Below are positions 16,394-24,462 of a stretch of DNA of 64,000 bases, in pieces; position 1 is the stretch's first letter, and every line of letters begins with the position of its first letter. The position numbers were made by a program, and so were the translations under genes. Where the stretch lies: the NCBI RefSeq assembly GCF_014205135.1, contig NZ_JACHMY010000001.1:620001-684000 (forward strand), written 5' to 3'. The stretch is from Kribbella italica (lineage in GTDB: Bacteria > Actinomycetota > Actinomycetes > Propionibacteriales > Kribbellaceae). The notes beneath the pieces are model-generated. The model was not told the DNA's origin. It saw nothing but the letters and a program-made list of their open reading frames with translations, and ran no database searches.

Positions 16394-17818
16394 CTACAAG
16401 GGAATGTTTCCGTGCCGTCCTCGGACCTTGCCGTTCTCCTCGGCCGTCGCGATCGCCGCGGCCAGAGCGGACCGGGTCTTGGCCGGCTCGACGACCTCGT
16501 CGACCACGCCGATCTCCCGGGCCCGCTCGATCCCGCCGGCGATCTTCTCGTGCTCGGCGGCCAGCTCGGCCTCGACCTGCGCGCGCAGCTCCGGCGCGAC
16601 GTCGGCGAGCTTGCGCCGGTGCAGGATCCGGATCGCCGCCACCGCGCCCATCACCGCGACCTCGGCCCGCGGCCAGGCGAACACCCGGGTCGCTCCGAGC
16701 GAGCGCGCGTTCATCGCGATGTACGCGCCGCCGTACGTCTTGCGCGTCACCAGCGTGACCCGCGGGACGACCGACTCCGCGAAGGCGTGCAGCAGCTTGG
16801 CACCCCGTCGTACGACGCCGTCCCACTCCTGCCCGACGCCCGGCAGATAGCCCGGTACGTCGACCAGCACCACCATCGGGACGCCGAACGCGTCGCACAT
16901 CCGGACGAACCGCGACGCCTTCTCCGCCGACAGCGCGTCCAGGCAGCCGCCGAGGCGCAGCGGGTTGTTCGCGATCACGCCGACCGTGCGCCCGCCGAGG
17001 CGGCCGAGCGTGGTGACGATGTTCGGCGCCCAGCGCTGGTGCAGCTCCACGCCGGAGTCCTCGTCGAGCACGCCGCCGACCAGCGGGTGCACGTCGTACG
17101 CGCGCTTGGCCGACTCCGGCAGCAGCCCGGACAGATCGGTGTCGGACACCTCGCCGGACACGTCGCCCTGGTTCGCGAACAGGTCGGCCAGCTGGCGCGC
17201 CTTCTCGAGCGCGGCGGCCTCGGTGTCGGTGGTGATGTGGACGACGCCGGAGCGCCGGCCGTGCGGCTCGGGACCGCCGAGGCGCAGCATGTCGACGTCC
17301 TCGCCGGTGACCGAGCGGACGACGTCCGGGCCGGTGACGAAGATCCGCCCCTCCGGACCGAGGATCACCACGTCGGTCAGCGCCGGCCCGTACGCCGCAC
17401 CGCCGGCCGCGGGGCCGAGCACGACGGAGATCTGCGGGATCTTGCCGGAGGCCTGCGTCATCGCGTAGAAGATCTTGCCGACGGCGTGCAGGCTGAGCAC
17501 GCCCTCGGCGAGCCGGGCTCCGCCGGAGTGCCACAGCCCGATGATCGGCAGCTCCTCGCGCCGCGCCACCTCGTACGCCGTACAGACGACCTCGCAGCCC
17601 TCGTCGCCCATCGCGCCGCCCATCACGGTCGCGTCGGAGCAGAAGGCGACGACGCGCGCGCCGGCGATCGTGCCGCGGACGGCGAGCATGCCGGACAGGT
17701 CGTCGGGCGTGATCAGCTCGAGGCTGCCGGGGTCGAGCAGTTGGGTGAGTCGGGTGAACGGGTTGCGCGGGTCCAGCTCGCGCGGCAGCTTGGCCGGTTT
17801 CGCGGGGGCAGTGGTCAT
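16394..17818 (-). CDS. accD: Acyl-CoA carboxylase carboxyltransferase subunit (AccD/PccB-type)
   Basis: The 474-residue carboxyltransferase transfers CO2 from a biotinylated carrier to acetyl-CoA, supplying malonyl-CoA to the fatty-acid genes upstream. I choose ATG 17818 because GGAG lies 7 nt upstream; an ATG at 17824 abuts that GGAG directly. Fused beta and alpha halves are seen: the N-terminal half contains the acyl-CoA-binding oxyanion motifs (GLWHSGGARLAEGV; VLGPAAGGAAYGPALTD) and the C-terminal half contains GGRTVGVIANNPLRLGGCLD, VDVPGYLPGVGQE and TRKTYGGAYIAM. It is the last gene of the cluster fasR-fabD-fabH-acpP-fabF-accD, the position of AccD6-like enzymes in mycobacteria. A strong terminator follows. 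Confidence 0.92.
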   Translation of the reverse strand: MTTAPAKPAKLPRELDPRNPFTRLTQLLDPGSLELITPDDLSGMLAVRGTIAGARVVAFCSDATVMGGAMGDEGCEVVCTAYEVARREELPIIGLWHSGGARLAEGVLSLHAVGKIFYAMTQASGKIPQISVVLGPAAGGAAYGPALTDVVILGPEGRIFVTGPDVVRSVTGEDVDMLRLGGPEPHGRRSGVVHITTDTEAAALEKARQLADLFANQGDVSGEVSDTDLSGLLPESAKRAYDVHPLVGGVLDEDSGVELHQRWAPNIVTTLGRLGGRTVGVIANNPLRLGGCLDALSAEKASRFVRMCDAFGVPMVVLVDVPGYLPGVGQEWDGVVRRGAKLLHAFAESVVPRVTLVTRKTYGGAYIAMNARSLGATRVFAWPRAEVAVMGAVAAIRILHRRKLADVAPELRAQVEAELAAEHEKIAGGIERAREIGVVDEVVEPAKTRSALAAAIATAEENGKVRGRHGNIPL

Positions 17819-17897
17819 GGGCATCTCCGGGGGATCAGCTAGCTCGAACTGCCTGCTGGAACTGATGGGCCGGGGCAGTCCCGGCCCATCACGAGAA

Positions 17898-19133
17898 TCA
17901 GATCGACTTGAAGGCCAGGGCGACGTTGTGCCCGCCGAAGCCGAAGGAGTTGTTCAGCGCCGCGACGTCACCGTCGGGCAGCTTGCGCTGCTCGGTGGCG
18001 ATGTCGAGGTCGACGCCGTCGTCCACCTTGTCGACGTTGATCGTCGGCGGTACGACGCGGTGGTGCAGCGCGAGCACCGTGGCGATCGACTCGACCGCAC
18101 CGGCCGCGCCGAGCAGGTGACCGACCATCGACTTCGGCGCGGTGGCGATCGCGTGGTCGGTCGCGCTGCCGAGCGCCTTGCGGATCGCGATCGCCTCGGC
18201 GACGTCACCGGTCGGGGTGGAGGTCGCGTGCGCGTTGATGTGCACGATGTCGCCGGCCGCCAGGTCGCCCTCGCGCAGCGCCTGCAGCATCGCGCGCTCG
18301 GCGCCGGAACCGGTCGGGTCGGGCTGCACGATGTCGTGGCCGTCGGCGGTGATGCCGGCGCCGGCGAACTCGGCGTAGATCTTCGCGCCGCGGGCGACCG
18401 CGTGCTCGTAGGTCTCCAGGACCAGGACGCCGGCGCCCTCACCGAGCAGGAAGCCGTCGCGGTCGACGTCCCACGGACGCGACGCGCGCTCCGGGTCGTC
18501 GTTGCGCTTGCTGAGCGCCATCATCTGGCCGAACGCGGCCAGCGGCAGCCCGGCGATCGACCCCTCGGCGCCACCGGCGACGACGATGTCGGCGCGGCCG
18601 AGCCGGATCTGGTCGGCGGCCAGCGAGATCGCCTCGTTGCTGGAGGCGCACGCCGAGACCGGGGTCTGGACGCCGGCCAGCGCGCCGAGCTCGAGGCCGA
18701 CGTTGGCGGCCGCGGAGTTCGGCATCAGCATCGGGATCGCCAGCGGCGAGACCCGGCGCGGGCCGCTGCGCAGCGCATCGTAGTTGGTCAGCGTGGTGAG
18801 CAGGCCGCCGATCCCGGTGGCGATCGCGACGCCCAGGCGGGTCTTGTCCAGCTCGACGTCGGCCAGGCCGGAGTCGGCCCAGGCCTCGCGGGCGGCGACC
18901 ACGGCGAACTGCGCGTTGCGGTCCAGGCGGCGGGCCTTGACCCGCTCGATGATCTCGGTCGGTTCGACCGCGGCCGGAGCCGCGATCTTCACCGGCAGTT
19001 CCTCGACCCAGTCGGCGGTCAGCAGCTTGGCGCCGGACCGGCCGGCCAGCAGGCCTTCCCAGGTACTGGCGACGTCGCCCCCGACCGGGGTCGTCGCTCC
19101 GAGCCCGGTGATCACGACTCGGGTCTTCGACAT
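17898..19133 (-). CDS. fabF: 3-oxoacyl-ACP synthase II (FabF)
   Basis: The 411-residue condensing enzyme extends acyl-ACP with malonyl-ACP. It starts at ATG 19133 (MSKTRVVITGLGATTPVG), with AAGGATGAGG just upstream; the longer frame back to 19208 is not used. The catalytic Cys is C162 in TPVSACASSNEA, and the two catalytic His residues are in HINAHATSTPTGD and KSMVGHLLGAAGAVES. The product ends SFGFGGHNVALAF. It lies between acpP (122 nt upstream) and accD (79 nt downstream). Confidence 0.96.
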   Translation of the reverse strand: MSKTRVVITGLGATTPVGGDVASTWEGLLAGRSGAKLLTADWVEELPVKIAAPAAVEPTEIIERVKARRLDRNAQFAVVAAREAWADSGLADVELDKTRLGVAIATGIGGLLTTLTNYDALRSGPRRVSPLAIPMLMPNSAAANVGLELGALAGVQTPVSACASSNEAISLAADQIRLGRADIVVAGGAEGSIAGLPLAAFGQMMALSKRNDDPERASRPWDVDRDGFLLGEGAGVLVLETYEHAVARGAKIYAEFAGAGITADGHDIVQPDPTGSGAERAMLQALREGDLAAGDIVHINAHATSTPTGDVAEAIAIRKALGSATDHAIATAPKSMVGHLLGAAGAVESIATVLALHHRVVPPTINVDKVDDGVDLDIATEQRKLPDGDVAALNNSFGFGGHNVALAFKSI

Positions 19134-19255
19134 GGTTACCTCATCCTTCGGCGAGAGAACTGGTGCGGTGGGGGTCCTGCTGGTACGGCGTACCGGCGGC
19201 GTGCTCACCGGGCCTCAGGCCCGGCGAGCAACCGCTGCCGGCACGATCGGCTTCG

Positions 19256-19504
19256 TCAGCCGTTCTGGGCGCGCTCGATGAACGCGACCGCGTCGCCGAC
19301 GGTCTTCAGGTTCTTGACCTCGTCGTCGGGGATCTTCACGCTGAACTTCTCCTCGGCGGCCACCACGACCTCCACCATGGAGAGCGAGTCGACGTCGAGG
19401 TCGTCGGTGAAGGACTTGTCCAGCTGGACGTCCTCGACCGGGATCCCCGCGATCTCGTTGACGATCTCGGCGAGGTTGCTGCGGATCTCTTCGGTGCTGG
19501 CCAT
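19256..19504 (-). CDS. acpP: Acyl carrier protein
   Basis: The 82-residue acyl carrier protein starts at ATG 19504 (MASTEEIRSNLAEIV), behind GAAAGGGAAACC. The phosphopantetheine attachment Ser is S40 in DDLDVDSLSMVEVVV. It shuttles the growing fatty acid between FabD, FabH and FabF, all encoded around it. The reading frame upstream to 19669 is spurious. Confidence 0.97.
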   Translation of the reverse strand: MASTEEIRSNLAEIVNEIAGIPVEDVQLDKSFTDDLDVDSLSMVEVVVAAEEKFSVKIPDDEVKNLKTVGDAVAFIERAQNG

Positions 19505-19580
19505 CTGTGTGGTTTCCCTTTCGGATTTCTGCTGCTCTGGTACGCCGGGACGCGTGGCCCCGGACATCTGAGGGGTCGTA

Positions 19581-20579
19581 CTACGGGATGCGGATGACCT
19601 GACCGGCGTACACCAGTCCGGCCCCGAACCCGATGATGAGCGCGAGGTCGCCGCTCTTCGCCTCGCCACTCTCGCGCATCGCGCTGATCGCGAGCGGGAC
19701 CGACGCGGCCGAGGTGTTGCCCTGCCGCTCGATGTCGCGGGCGACCTTGACGTGCTCGGGCAGCTTCAGCGCCCGCCGCATCGCGTCGGTGATCCGCATG
19801 TTCGCCTGGTGCGGCACGAACAGGTCCAGGTCCTCGGCGCTGACGCCGGCCACGTCCAGCGCCTGCTGCGCGGCCCTGGCCATCTCGTACGCCGCCCAGC
19901 GGAAGACCGGGTTGCCGTCCATCTTCAGGTTCGGCCAGTTGTAGCTGCCGGCCGCCTCCTGCCAGGACTCCTTCTGGCTGATCAGTTCGTGCTGCGTGCC
20001 GTCGGAGCCCCAGACCACCGGGCCGATGCCCGGCTCGTCGGACGGGCCGATCACGGCCGCGCCGGCGCCGTCGGCGAAGATGAACGCCGTACTGCGGTCG
20101 GTCCGGTCGGTGATGTCGCTCAGGCGCTCGACGCCGATCGCGAGCACGTACTTCGCACTGCCGCCGCGGACCAGGTCACTGGCCATCGCGACCCCGTAGC
20201 AGAAGCCGGCGCAGGCGGCCGAGATGTCGAACGCGGCGGCCGTGGGGGCGCCGACCCCGACCGCGATCTGGGTCGCGATCGCGGGGGTCTGGTACAGGTG
20301 GGTGACGGTGGCGACGACGACGCAGCCGATCTGCGCCGGGTCGATGCCGGAGTCGCGCAGCGCTTCCTTGGCGGCCTCGACCGACATCATCAGCACGGTC
20401 TCGTCGGGCTCGGCCCAGCGCCGCTCGCGGATCCCGGACCGGGTCCGGATCCACTCGTCGCTGGAGTCGATCTGCTCGAGGATCACCGAGTTCGGCACGA
20501 CCGTCCGCGGGCGGTAGGCGCCCATGCCGAGTACGGCGGTGTGCTCGGCACCCTGGACGCTCGCGATCGAACCGGTCAT
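19581..20579 (-). CDS. fabH: 3-oxoacyl-ACP synthase III (FabH)
   Basis: The 332-residue initiation ketosynthase condenses acyl-CoA primers with malonyl-ACP. The start is ATG 20579, one nucleotide after the fabD stop, so translation is probably coupled. The catalytic triad is complete: C123 in DISAACAGFCYG, His in FVPHQANMRI, Asn in RQGNTSAASV. It begins with the usual AVLGMGAYRPRTVVPN and ends LIIGFGAGLVYAGQVIRI. Confidence 0.96.
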   Translation of the reverse strand: MTGSIASVQGAEHTAVLGMGAYRPRTVVPNSVILEQIDSSDEWIRTRSGIRERRWAEPDETVLMMSVEAAKEALRDSGIDPAQIGCVVVATVTHLYQTPAIATQIAVGVGAPTAAAFDISAACAGFCYGVAMASDLVRGGSAKYVLAIGVERLSDITDRTDRSTAFIFADGAGAAVIGPSDEPGIGPVVWGSDGTQHELISQKESWQEAAGSYNWPNLKMDGNPVFRWAAYEMARAAQQALDVAGVSAEDLDLFVPHQANMRITDAMRRALKLPEHVKVARDIERQGNTSAASVPLAISAMRESGEAKSGDLALIIGFGAGLVYAGQVIRIP

Positions 20580-20580
20580 G

Positions 20581-21771
20581 TCAGTTTCCTCCGCTCGGGT
20601 GCAGCCGCACCAGCGGCTGCCCGGGGGCGACGGGGTCGCCCTCCTCGACCAGCCACTCGACGACGATGCCGCCGTGCGGCGCACGCACCTCGAGCTCGTC
20701 GCGCAGGCTCTTCACCGACGCGACCACCTCGCCGGCCTCGACCGCGTCACCGGTCTCGCGCTTGACCTGCGCCTCGCGGGTGAAGGTGCCCTTCATCGGC
20801 GCGACCAGCAGCCGCCAGGTCGGCGACGCGTCGATCTCCGACGGGCTGCCGTGCTTGTCGACGAACGCGCGGGCGTCGTCGAGCTGGTCCGGCGTCTTCA
20901 GCGCGAACGTCTCGACCCCCTTCAGCGCCCGCCGGGCGATCCCGGTCAGCGTGCCGGCCGGGGTCATCTCCAGGATGCCGGTGACCTGCAGGTCGGCCAT
21001 CGTCTGCATGCACAGGTCCCAGCGGACCGGCGCGTTGACCTGCTGGACCAGCCGCTGCAGGACGTCGCGGCCGTCGTGCACGACCTGGCCGTCGCGGTTC
21101 GAGATCAGCCGCGTCCGCGGGTCGTGGGTGGTGATCGAGTTGGCGTACCCGGCCAGGGTCTGTACGGCGGGTTCCATGTGGCGGGTGTGGAACGCCCCGG
21201 CCACCGAGAGCGGGATCAGCCGGGCCTTGGCCGGCGGGTCGGCCGCCAGCGCGGCCAGCTCCTCGACGGTGCCGGCGGCAACGATCTGGCCGGGGCCGTT
21301 GTCGTTGGCCGCGGTCAGCCCGTACTGCGTGAGCTTGGCCAGGATCTCGTCCCGGTCGCCGCCCAGGACGGCGGTCATCGAGGTCGGGGTCAGCGCGGCC
21401 GCGGCGGCCATCGCCTTGCCACGCTCGCGGACCAGGACCATCGCCTGCTCGGCGCTGATCACGCCGGCCCCGACGGCCGCGGCGATCTCGCCGACACTGT
21501 GCCCGGCCAGCGCGCCCATCTTCTGGAACGCGTCACCGGGGTGCGGGAAGACCGCCAGCGCGGCGAGCATGCTGGACGCGACCAGCAGCGGCTGCGCGAT
21601 CGCGGTGTCGCGGATGGTGTCCGCGTCGGCCTTGGTGCCGTAGTGGGCGAGGTCGAGACCGGCGACCGCGGACAGCCAGTTCAGCCGGTTCTCGAAGACT
21701 GGGTCCTCCAGCCACGGCTCGAGGAAACCTGGGGCCTGGGCGCCCTGACCGGGCGCGACGATGACGAGCAC
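20581..21771 (-). CDS. fabD: Malonyl-CoA:ACP transacylase (FabD) fused to a biotinyl/lipoyl-like domain
   Basis: Residues 1-310 of this 396-residue protein are a normal FabD: IVAPGQGAQ, GHSVGE with nucleophile S92, and GAFHTRH with H195. It starts at GTG 21771 behind GGGAGA. The last 75 residues form a barrel-sandwich hybrid domain like a biotin or lipoyl carrier: VAPMKGTF, then GDAVEAGEVVASVKSLRDELEVRAPHGGIV, then WLVEEGDPVAPGQPLVRL. The hairpin lysine is K354 (SVKSL), where biotin domains have AMKM and lipoyl domains have DKA. FabD proteins are usually about 310 residues, so the tail is an addition. It might recruit carboxylase components, or be an unmodified structural domain. Position and partners (fabH, acpP, fabF, accD) fix its FAS II role. 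Confidence 0.93.
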   Translation of the reverse strand: MLVIVAPGQGAQAPGFLEPWLEDPVFENRLNWLSAVAGLDLAHYGTKADADTIRDTAIAQPLLVASSMLAALAVFPHPGDAFQKMGALAGHSVGEIAAAVGAGVISAEQAMVLVRERGKAMAAAAALTPTSMTAVLGGDRDEILAKLTQYGLTAANDNGPGQIVAAGTVEELAALAADPPAKARLIPLSVAGAFHTRHMEPAVQTLAGYANSITTHDPRTRLISNRDGQVVHDGRDVLQRLVQQVNAPVRWDLCMQTMADLQVTGILEMTPAGTLTGIARRALKGVETFALKTPDQLDDARAFVDKHGSPSEIDASPTWRLLVAPMKGTFTREAQVKRETGDAVEAGEVVASVKSLRDELEVRAPHGGIVVEWLVEEGDPVAPGQPLVRLHPSGGN

Positions 21772-21814
21772 GTGACAACTCTCCCTGAGCCGGGCCGTTC
21801 GTGGGTCTCCCGGC

Positions 21815-21829
21815 GGTACGAATTCTACC
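21815..21829. promoter_or_regulatory. Near-palindrome upstream of fabD
   Basis: GGTACGAATTCTACC is a near-perfect 15-nt inverted repeat centred on GAATTC, 44-58 nt upstream of the fabD GTG. Together with the second palindrome just beyond it, it is a candidate FasR or RNA-polymerase control site. Confidence 0.4.
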
Positions 21830-21837
21830 GGCCGGAG

Positions 21838-21856
21838 TTTGTAGGGATCCTACAAA
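21838..21856. promoter_or_regulatory. Palindrome TTTGTAGG-GAT-CCTACAAA between fasR and fabD
   Basis: Two perfect 8-nt arms with a 3-nt centre overlap the fasR stop codon (21850-21852) and lie 67-85 nt upstream of the fabD start. This is a good operator geometry. The obvious candidate regulator is the PucR-type protein encoded immediately upstream; a weak terminator of fasR is the alternative. Confidence 0.5.
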
Positions 21857-23043
21857 ACCGTCGTACCCGGCTCGCGGTTGAGCAGGCGGCCCAGTGCCAG
21901 TGCGACACGCAACGTGAAAGCGTCTCGCGGGTTGCCCGGGGAGTAGCCGGTGATTTCGCCCACACGCTTCAGCCGGTACCGGACGGTATTGGCGTGGATG
22001 AACATCGTGCGGGCCGTCGCCTCGATCGAACCGCCGGAGTCCAGGTACGCGCTGACGGTGTCCAGGAGGACTCCATCGCCTATCGTGAGCGGGCCGTAGA
22101 CGTCGGTGGCGAGCTGGCGACGGGCGTGACCGTCGCCGGACAGGGACCGCTCGGGCAGCAGTTCGTCGGCGTGGACCGGACGCGGAGCGCCCGGCCAGGC
22201 GGGTGCGGCGCGCAGTCCGGCGACCGCCGCGCGAGCCGACGTGACGGCCGACATCAGGTCCTTGACGACCGGGCCGACGACGATCGGACCAGGTCCGAAC
22301 CACGCGGCCAGCTTTTGTACGATCTCCACAGGTTTACTCGTACCACCGAGTACTACGACCAGCCGGTCGCCCTGCATCGCGCACAACGCGTCGGCCCCGG
22401 CCTCCCGCGCCGCCGCCCGGACGGAGTCCGCGACGTTCGCCGTACCGGACTCTCCTTCGAGCGCCCTTCCCACCACGACGGCCACCTCTGATGATCCGCT
22501 GGCACCGGTCCACCCCAGCGCCGACGCCCGCGACCGCACCGACTCGTCCGCCTCGCCCCGAATCACCGAGTCCACCACCAGCGCCTCGAGCCGAGCGTCC
22601 CACGCGCCCCGCATCTCCGCCGCCTGCGCGTAGACCGTCGCCGCCGCGAACGCCACCTCCCGCGCGTACCGCTGCATTGCCTCCCGCACCGCCGGCACGT
22701 CGTCCTCCGGCAGCAGATCGCCGATCGTGTTCTCGATCATCTCGATCGTGGTCCGCAACAACTCGACCGTCTGGTGCAGGCTGATCACCCGCGTGAACTC
22801 CCGCGGCGCGGACCCGAACATCCGCGTCGGCATCGAAGAGTTCGCCTCCGGATCGCGAAACCAGTCCACGAACGCCGTGATCCCCGACTGCGCCACCAAC
22901 CCGATCCACGACCGATCCTGCGCCGACAACGTCCTGAACCAGGGCAACTCCTCATCCATAGCCGCCATCGCCGCCGTGGCAAGCGCCCCCGTAGCCCCCT
23001 GCAACCGCTCAGCCCGAGCCACATGCCCTTTGCCCTTAGCCAT
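21850..23043 (-). CDS. fasR: FasR-like PucR-family transcriptional regulator of fatty-acid synthesis
   Basis: The 397-residue regulator starts at ATG 23043 (MAKGKGHVARAERLQ), or at a GTG one codon earlier. The huge upstream frame is a by-product of the GC-rich repeat tract. Residues about 30-200 form the sensor region typical of CdaR/PucR proteins (LPWFRTLSAQDRSWIGLVAQSGITAFVDWFR). The C-terminus is a PucR-type helix-turn-helix: SAYLDSGGSIEATARTMFIHANTVRYRLKRVGEITG (about residues 330-370). In Streptomyces the protein in this position, FasR, activates the fabD-fabH-acpP-fabF operon, and the gene order here is the same. Its target is probably the fabD promoter 80 nt away. Confidence 0.9.
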   Translation of the reverse strand: MAKGKGHVARAERLQGATGALATAAMAAMDEELPWFRTLSAQDRSWIGLVAQSGITAFVDWFRDPEANSSMPTRMFGSAPREFTRVISLHQTVELLRTTIEMIENTIGDLLPEDDVPAVREAMQRYAREVAFAAATVYAQAAEMRGAWDARLEALVVDSVIRGEADESVRSRASALGWTGASGSSEVAVVVGRALEGESGTANVADSVRAAAREAGADALCAMQGDRLVVVLGGTSKPVEIVQKLAAWFGPGPIVVGPVVKDLMSAVTSARAAVAGLRAAPAWPGAPRPVHADELLPERSLSGDGHARRQLATDVYGPLTIGDGVLLDTVSAYLDSGGSIEATARTMFIHANTVRYRLKRVGEITGYSPGNPRDAFTLRVALALGRLLNREPGTTVL

Positions 23044-23049
23044 CACCAC

Positions 23050-24250
23050 GCCCCGACCATAACCGCCACGGTCTTGGCGGGCGGGACGCCGGACGCGGTG
23101 CCTGCCTGCGCCAGCGGCTCGCCCGCGCCGCGCGCCCGTATGCCGATTCCGCGCTGTACGCGCCAGTGCCACTCGCCCGCACGCCGCCTCCACGCGGCGG
23201 CACCGCGCGCCCGCTCCCCGCCGCAGTTGCCGGCGCCGTGCGCCCGTACGCCGACTCTCCGCCGTACGCGCCCCCGCGCCGCTCGCCCGCAGGCCGGCTC
23301 CACGGCGTACGCGCCGCTCGCCCACAGGCTGGCTCCCCGCCCACTCCGCTCGCCGCCGTGCGCGCTCCCCGCCGTGCGCGCTCCCCGCCTGCACCACTCG
23401 CCGATTTCCGCGCCAGGGCCCCACCACCTGCTCGCCCGCCCCCACGCGCCGCGCTCCCGGCGCCGCCTGCCGGCTCGCCCGGTCCCGCCGCGTTCGGCGT
23501 GCGTCGTCTGCGCCGCCTCCTCGCCCGCTCGCCGCTGCGCGCCCCCGGCGTCGCCTGCCGACCCACGCCCGCCGCGGGCGTCGGCGCCTCCACGCTCCCG
23601 CGCCGCCGCGCTCCCGAGCCGCCGCACCCACCACCTGTTCGCCCGACGCCGCGCTCCCGACGCCCGCCCGTCGTTCGCGCCACCTTCTCGTCCGCGCGCT
23701 CCCGCGCCGTCGCGCGTCGCCCACTCCCGCCGCGTACCCGCCGCGCATCGCCCGGGTCATCACCTCGCCCGCGCGTTCCCGCGGCGCCGCCTGCCTGCCG
23801 GCCCGGTCCTGCCGCGCACCCCGCCGCGCGTGGCCCGCGCCACTTCCCTCGTCTGCGCGCTCCCGCGCCCCGGCGCAGCCTGCAGGCTGGCCCCCACTCC
23901 CGCGACACCGCCGCCCCGCGCCGTCTGCAGGCAGGCCCACCCCCGCCGCGTACTCGCCGTGCGTCGTCCGCGCCGCCTCCTCGCCTGGCTGTTCGCGCGC
24001 CGCCGCGCTTCCGCGACACCGCCGCGCCGCGCGCCGTCTGCCGGGCAGGTCCACCGCGCTCTCGCGCCATCGCGCCTGCGACGCCTGCCGGCTCGACCAG
24101 TCTCGCCGCGTTCTCGCCGTGCGCCGTTCGCGTCACCTCCGCGCTCCCGCGCCACCTCCGCGCCACCTCCTCGCCAGCTCGCGTGGCGGGGCTCGCTCGT
24201 GCTCTCCATCCGGGCCGCCGCGCAGGCAGGTGCTGCGACAGGCGCCGTAC
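23050..24250. repeat. GC-rich degenerate tandem-repeat tract upstream of fasR
   Basis: About 1.2 kb without a credible gene is built of degenerate units of roughly 80-110 nt with 34-48-nt subunits. Related copies begin near 23484, 23727, 23808, 23941 and 24102 with a core like CCGCCGCGTTCTCGCCGTGC followed by GTCGTCTGCGCCGCCTCCTCGCC. Between 23240 and 23340 a 34-nt unit around GGCGTACGCGCCGCTCGCCC is repeated. All six frames are open for long stretches because stops are rare in such sequence; translated products are Arg/Ala/Pro/Gly-rich and dissimilar between frames, so I do not call a gene. Confidence 0.6.
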
Positions 24251-24258
24251 TGCTCTCA

Positions 24259-24425
24259 CCTTGTGCACCGGCCGGCCGGCGCGGGTGGTGGTTTGTGGCT
24301 GAGCGGTGCACGAGGTGGGGGAGGTGGTGAGCCTGGACCCCAACCTTGTGCGCCGGCCCGTCGTCGTGGGCGGCGGGATGTGGCTGGGTGGTGCTCGAAG
24401 TCGGGGAGGTGGGGACGGGGTTCTG
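24259..24425. repeat. Two diverged 84-nt tandem units before the PHP gene
   Basis: Units starting near 24259 and 24343 share CCTTGTGCRCCGGCC, a GTGGCTG core, GGTGC-CGA and GGGGAGGTGG-GA in the same order. They continue the degenerate repeat tract up to the start of the PHP-domain gene. Confidence 0.45.
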
Positions 24426-24462
24426 CCGGTGGTTGGTCGGTGGGACCCGCCATGATGGGGGG

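Noticed and set aside
21850-24054. A 734-codon minus-strand frame joining the repeat tract to fasR
   Set aside because: The first ~335 codons are Arg/Gly/Ala low complexity caused by GC-rich repeats with no stops. The protein-like sequence begins at MAKGKGHVARAERLQ (23043).
22774-24330. Long plus-strand frames (up to 518 codons) over the repeat tract
   Set aside because: Composition is Arg/Pro/Ala in every frame, unlike any family, and the tract has tandem repeats that explain the lack of stops.
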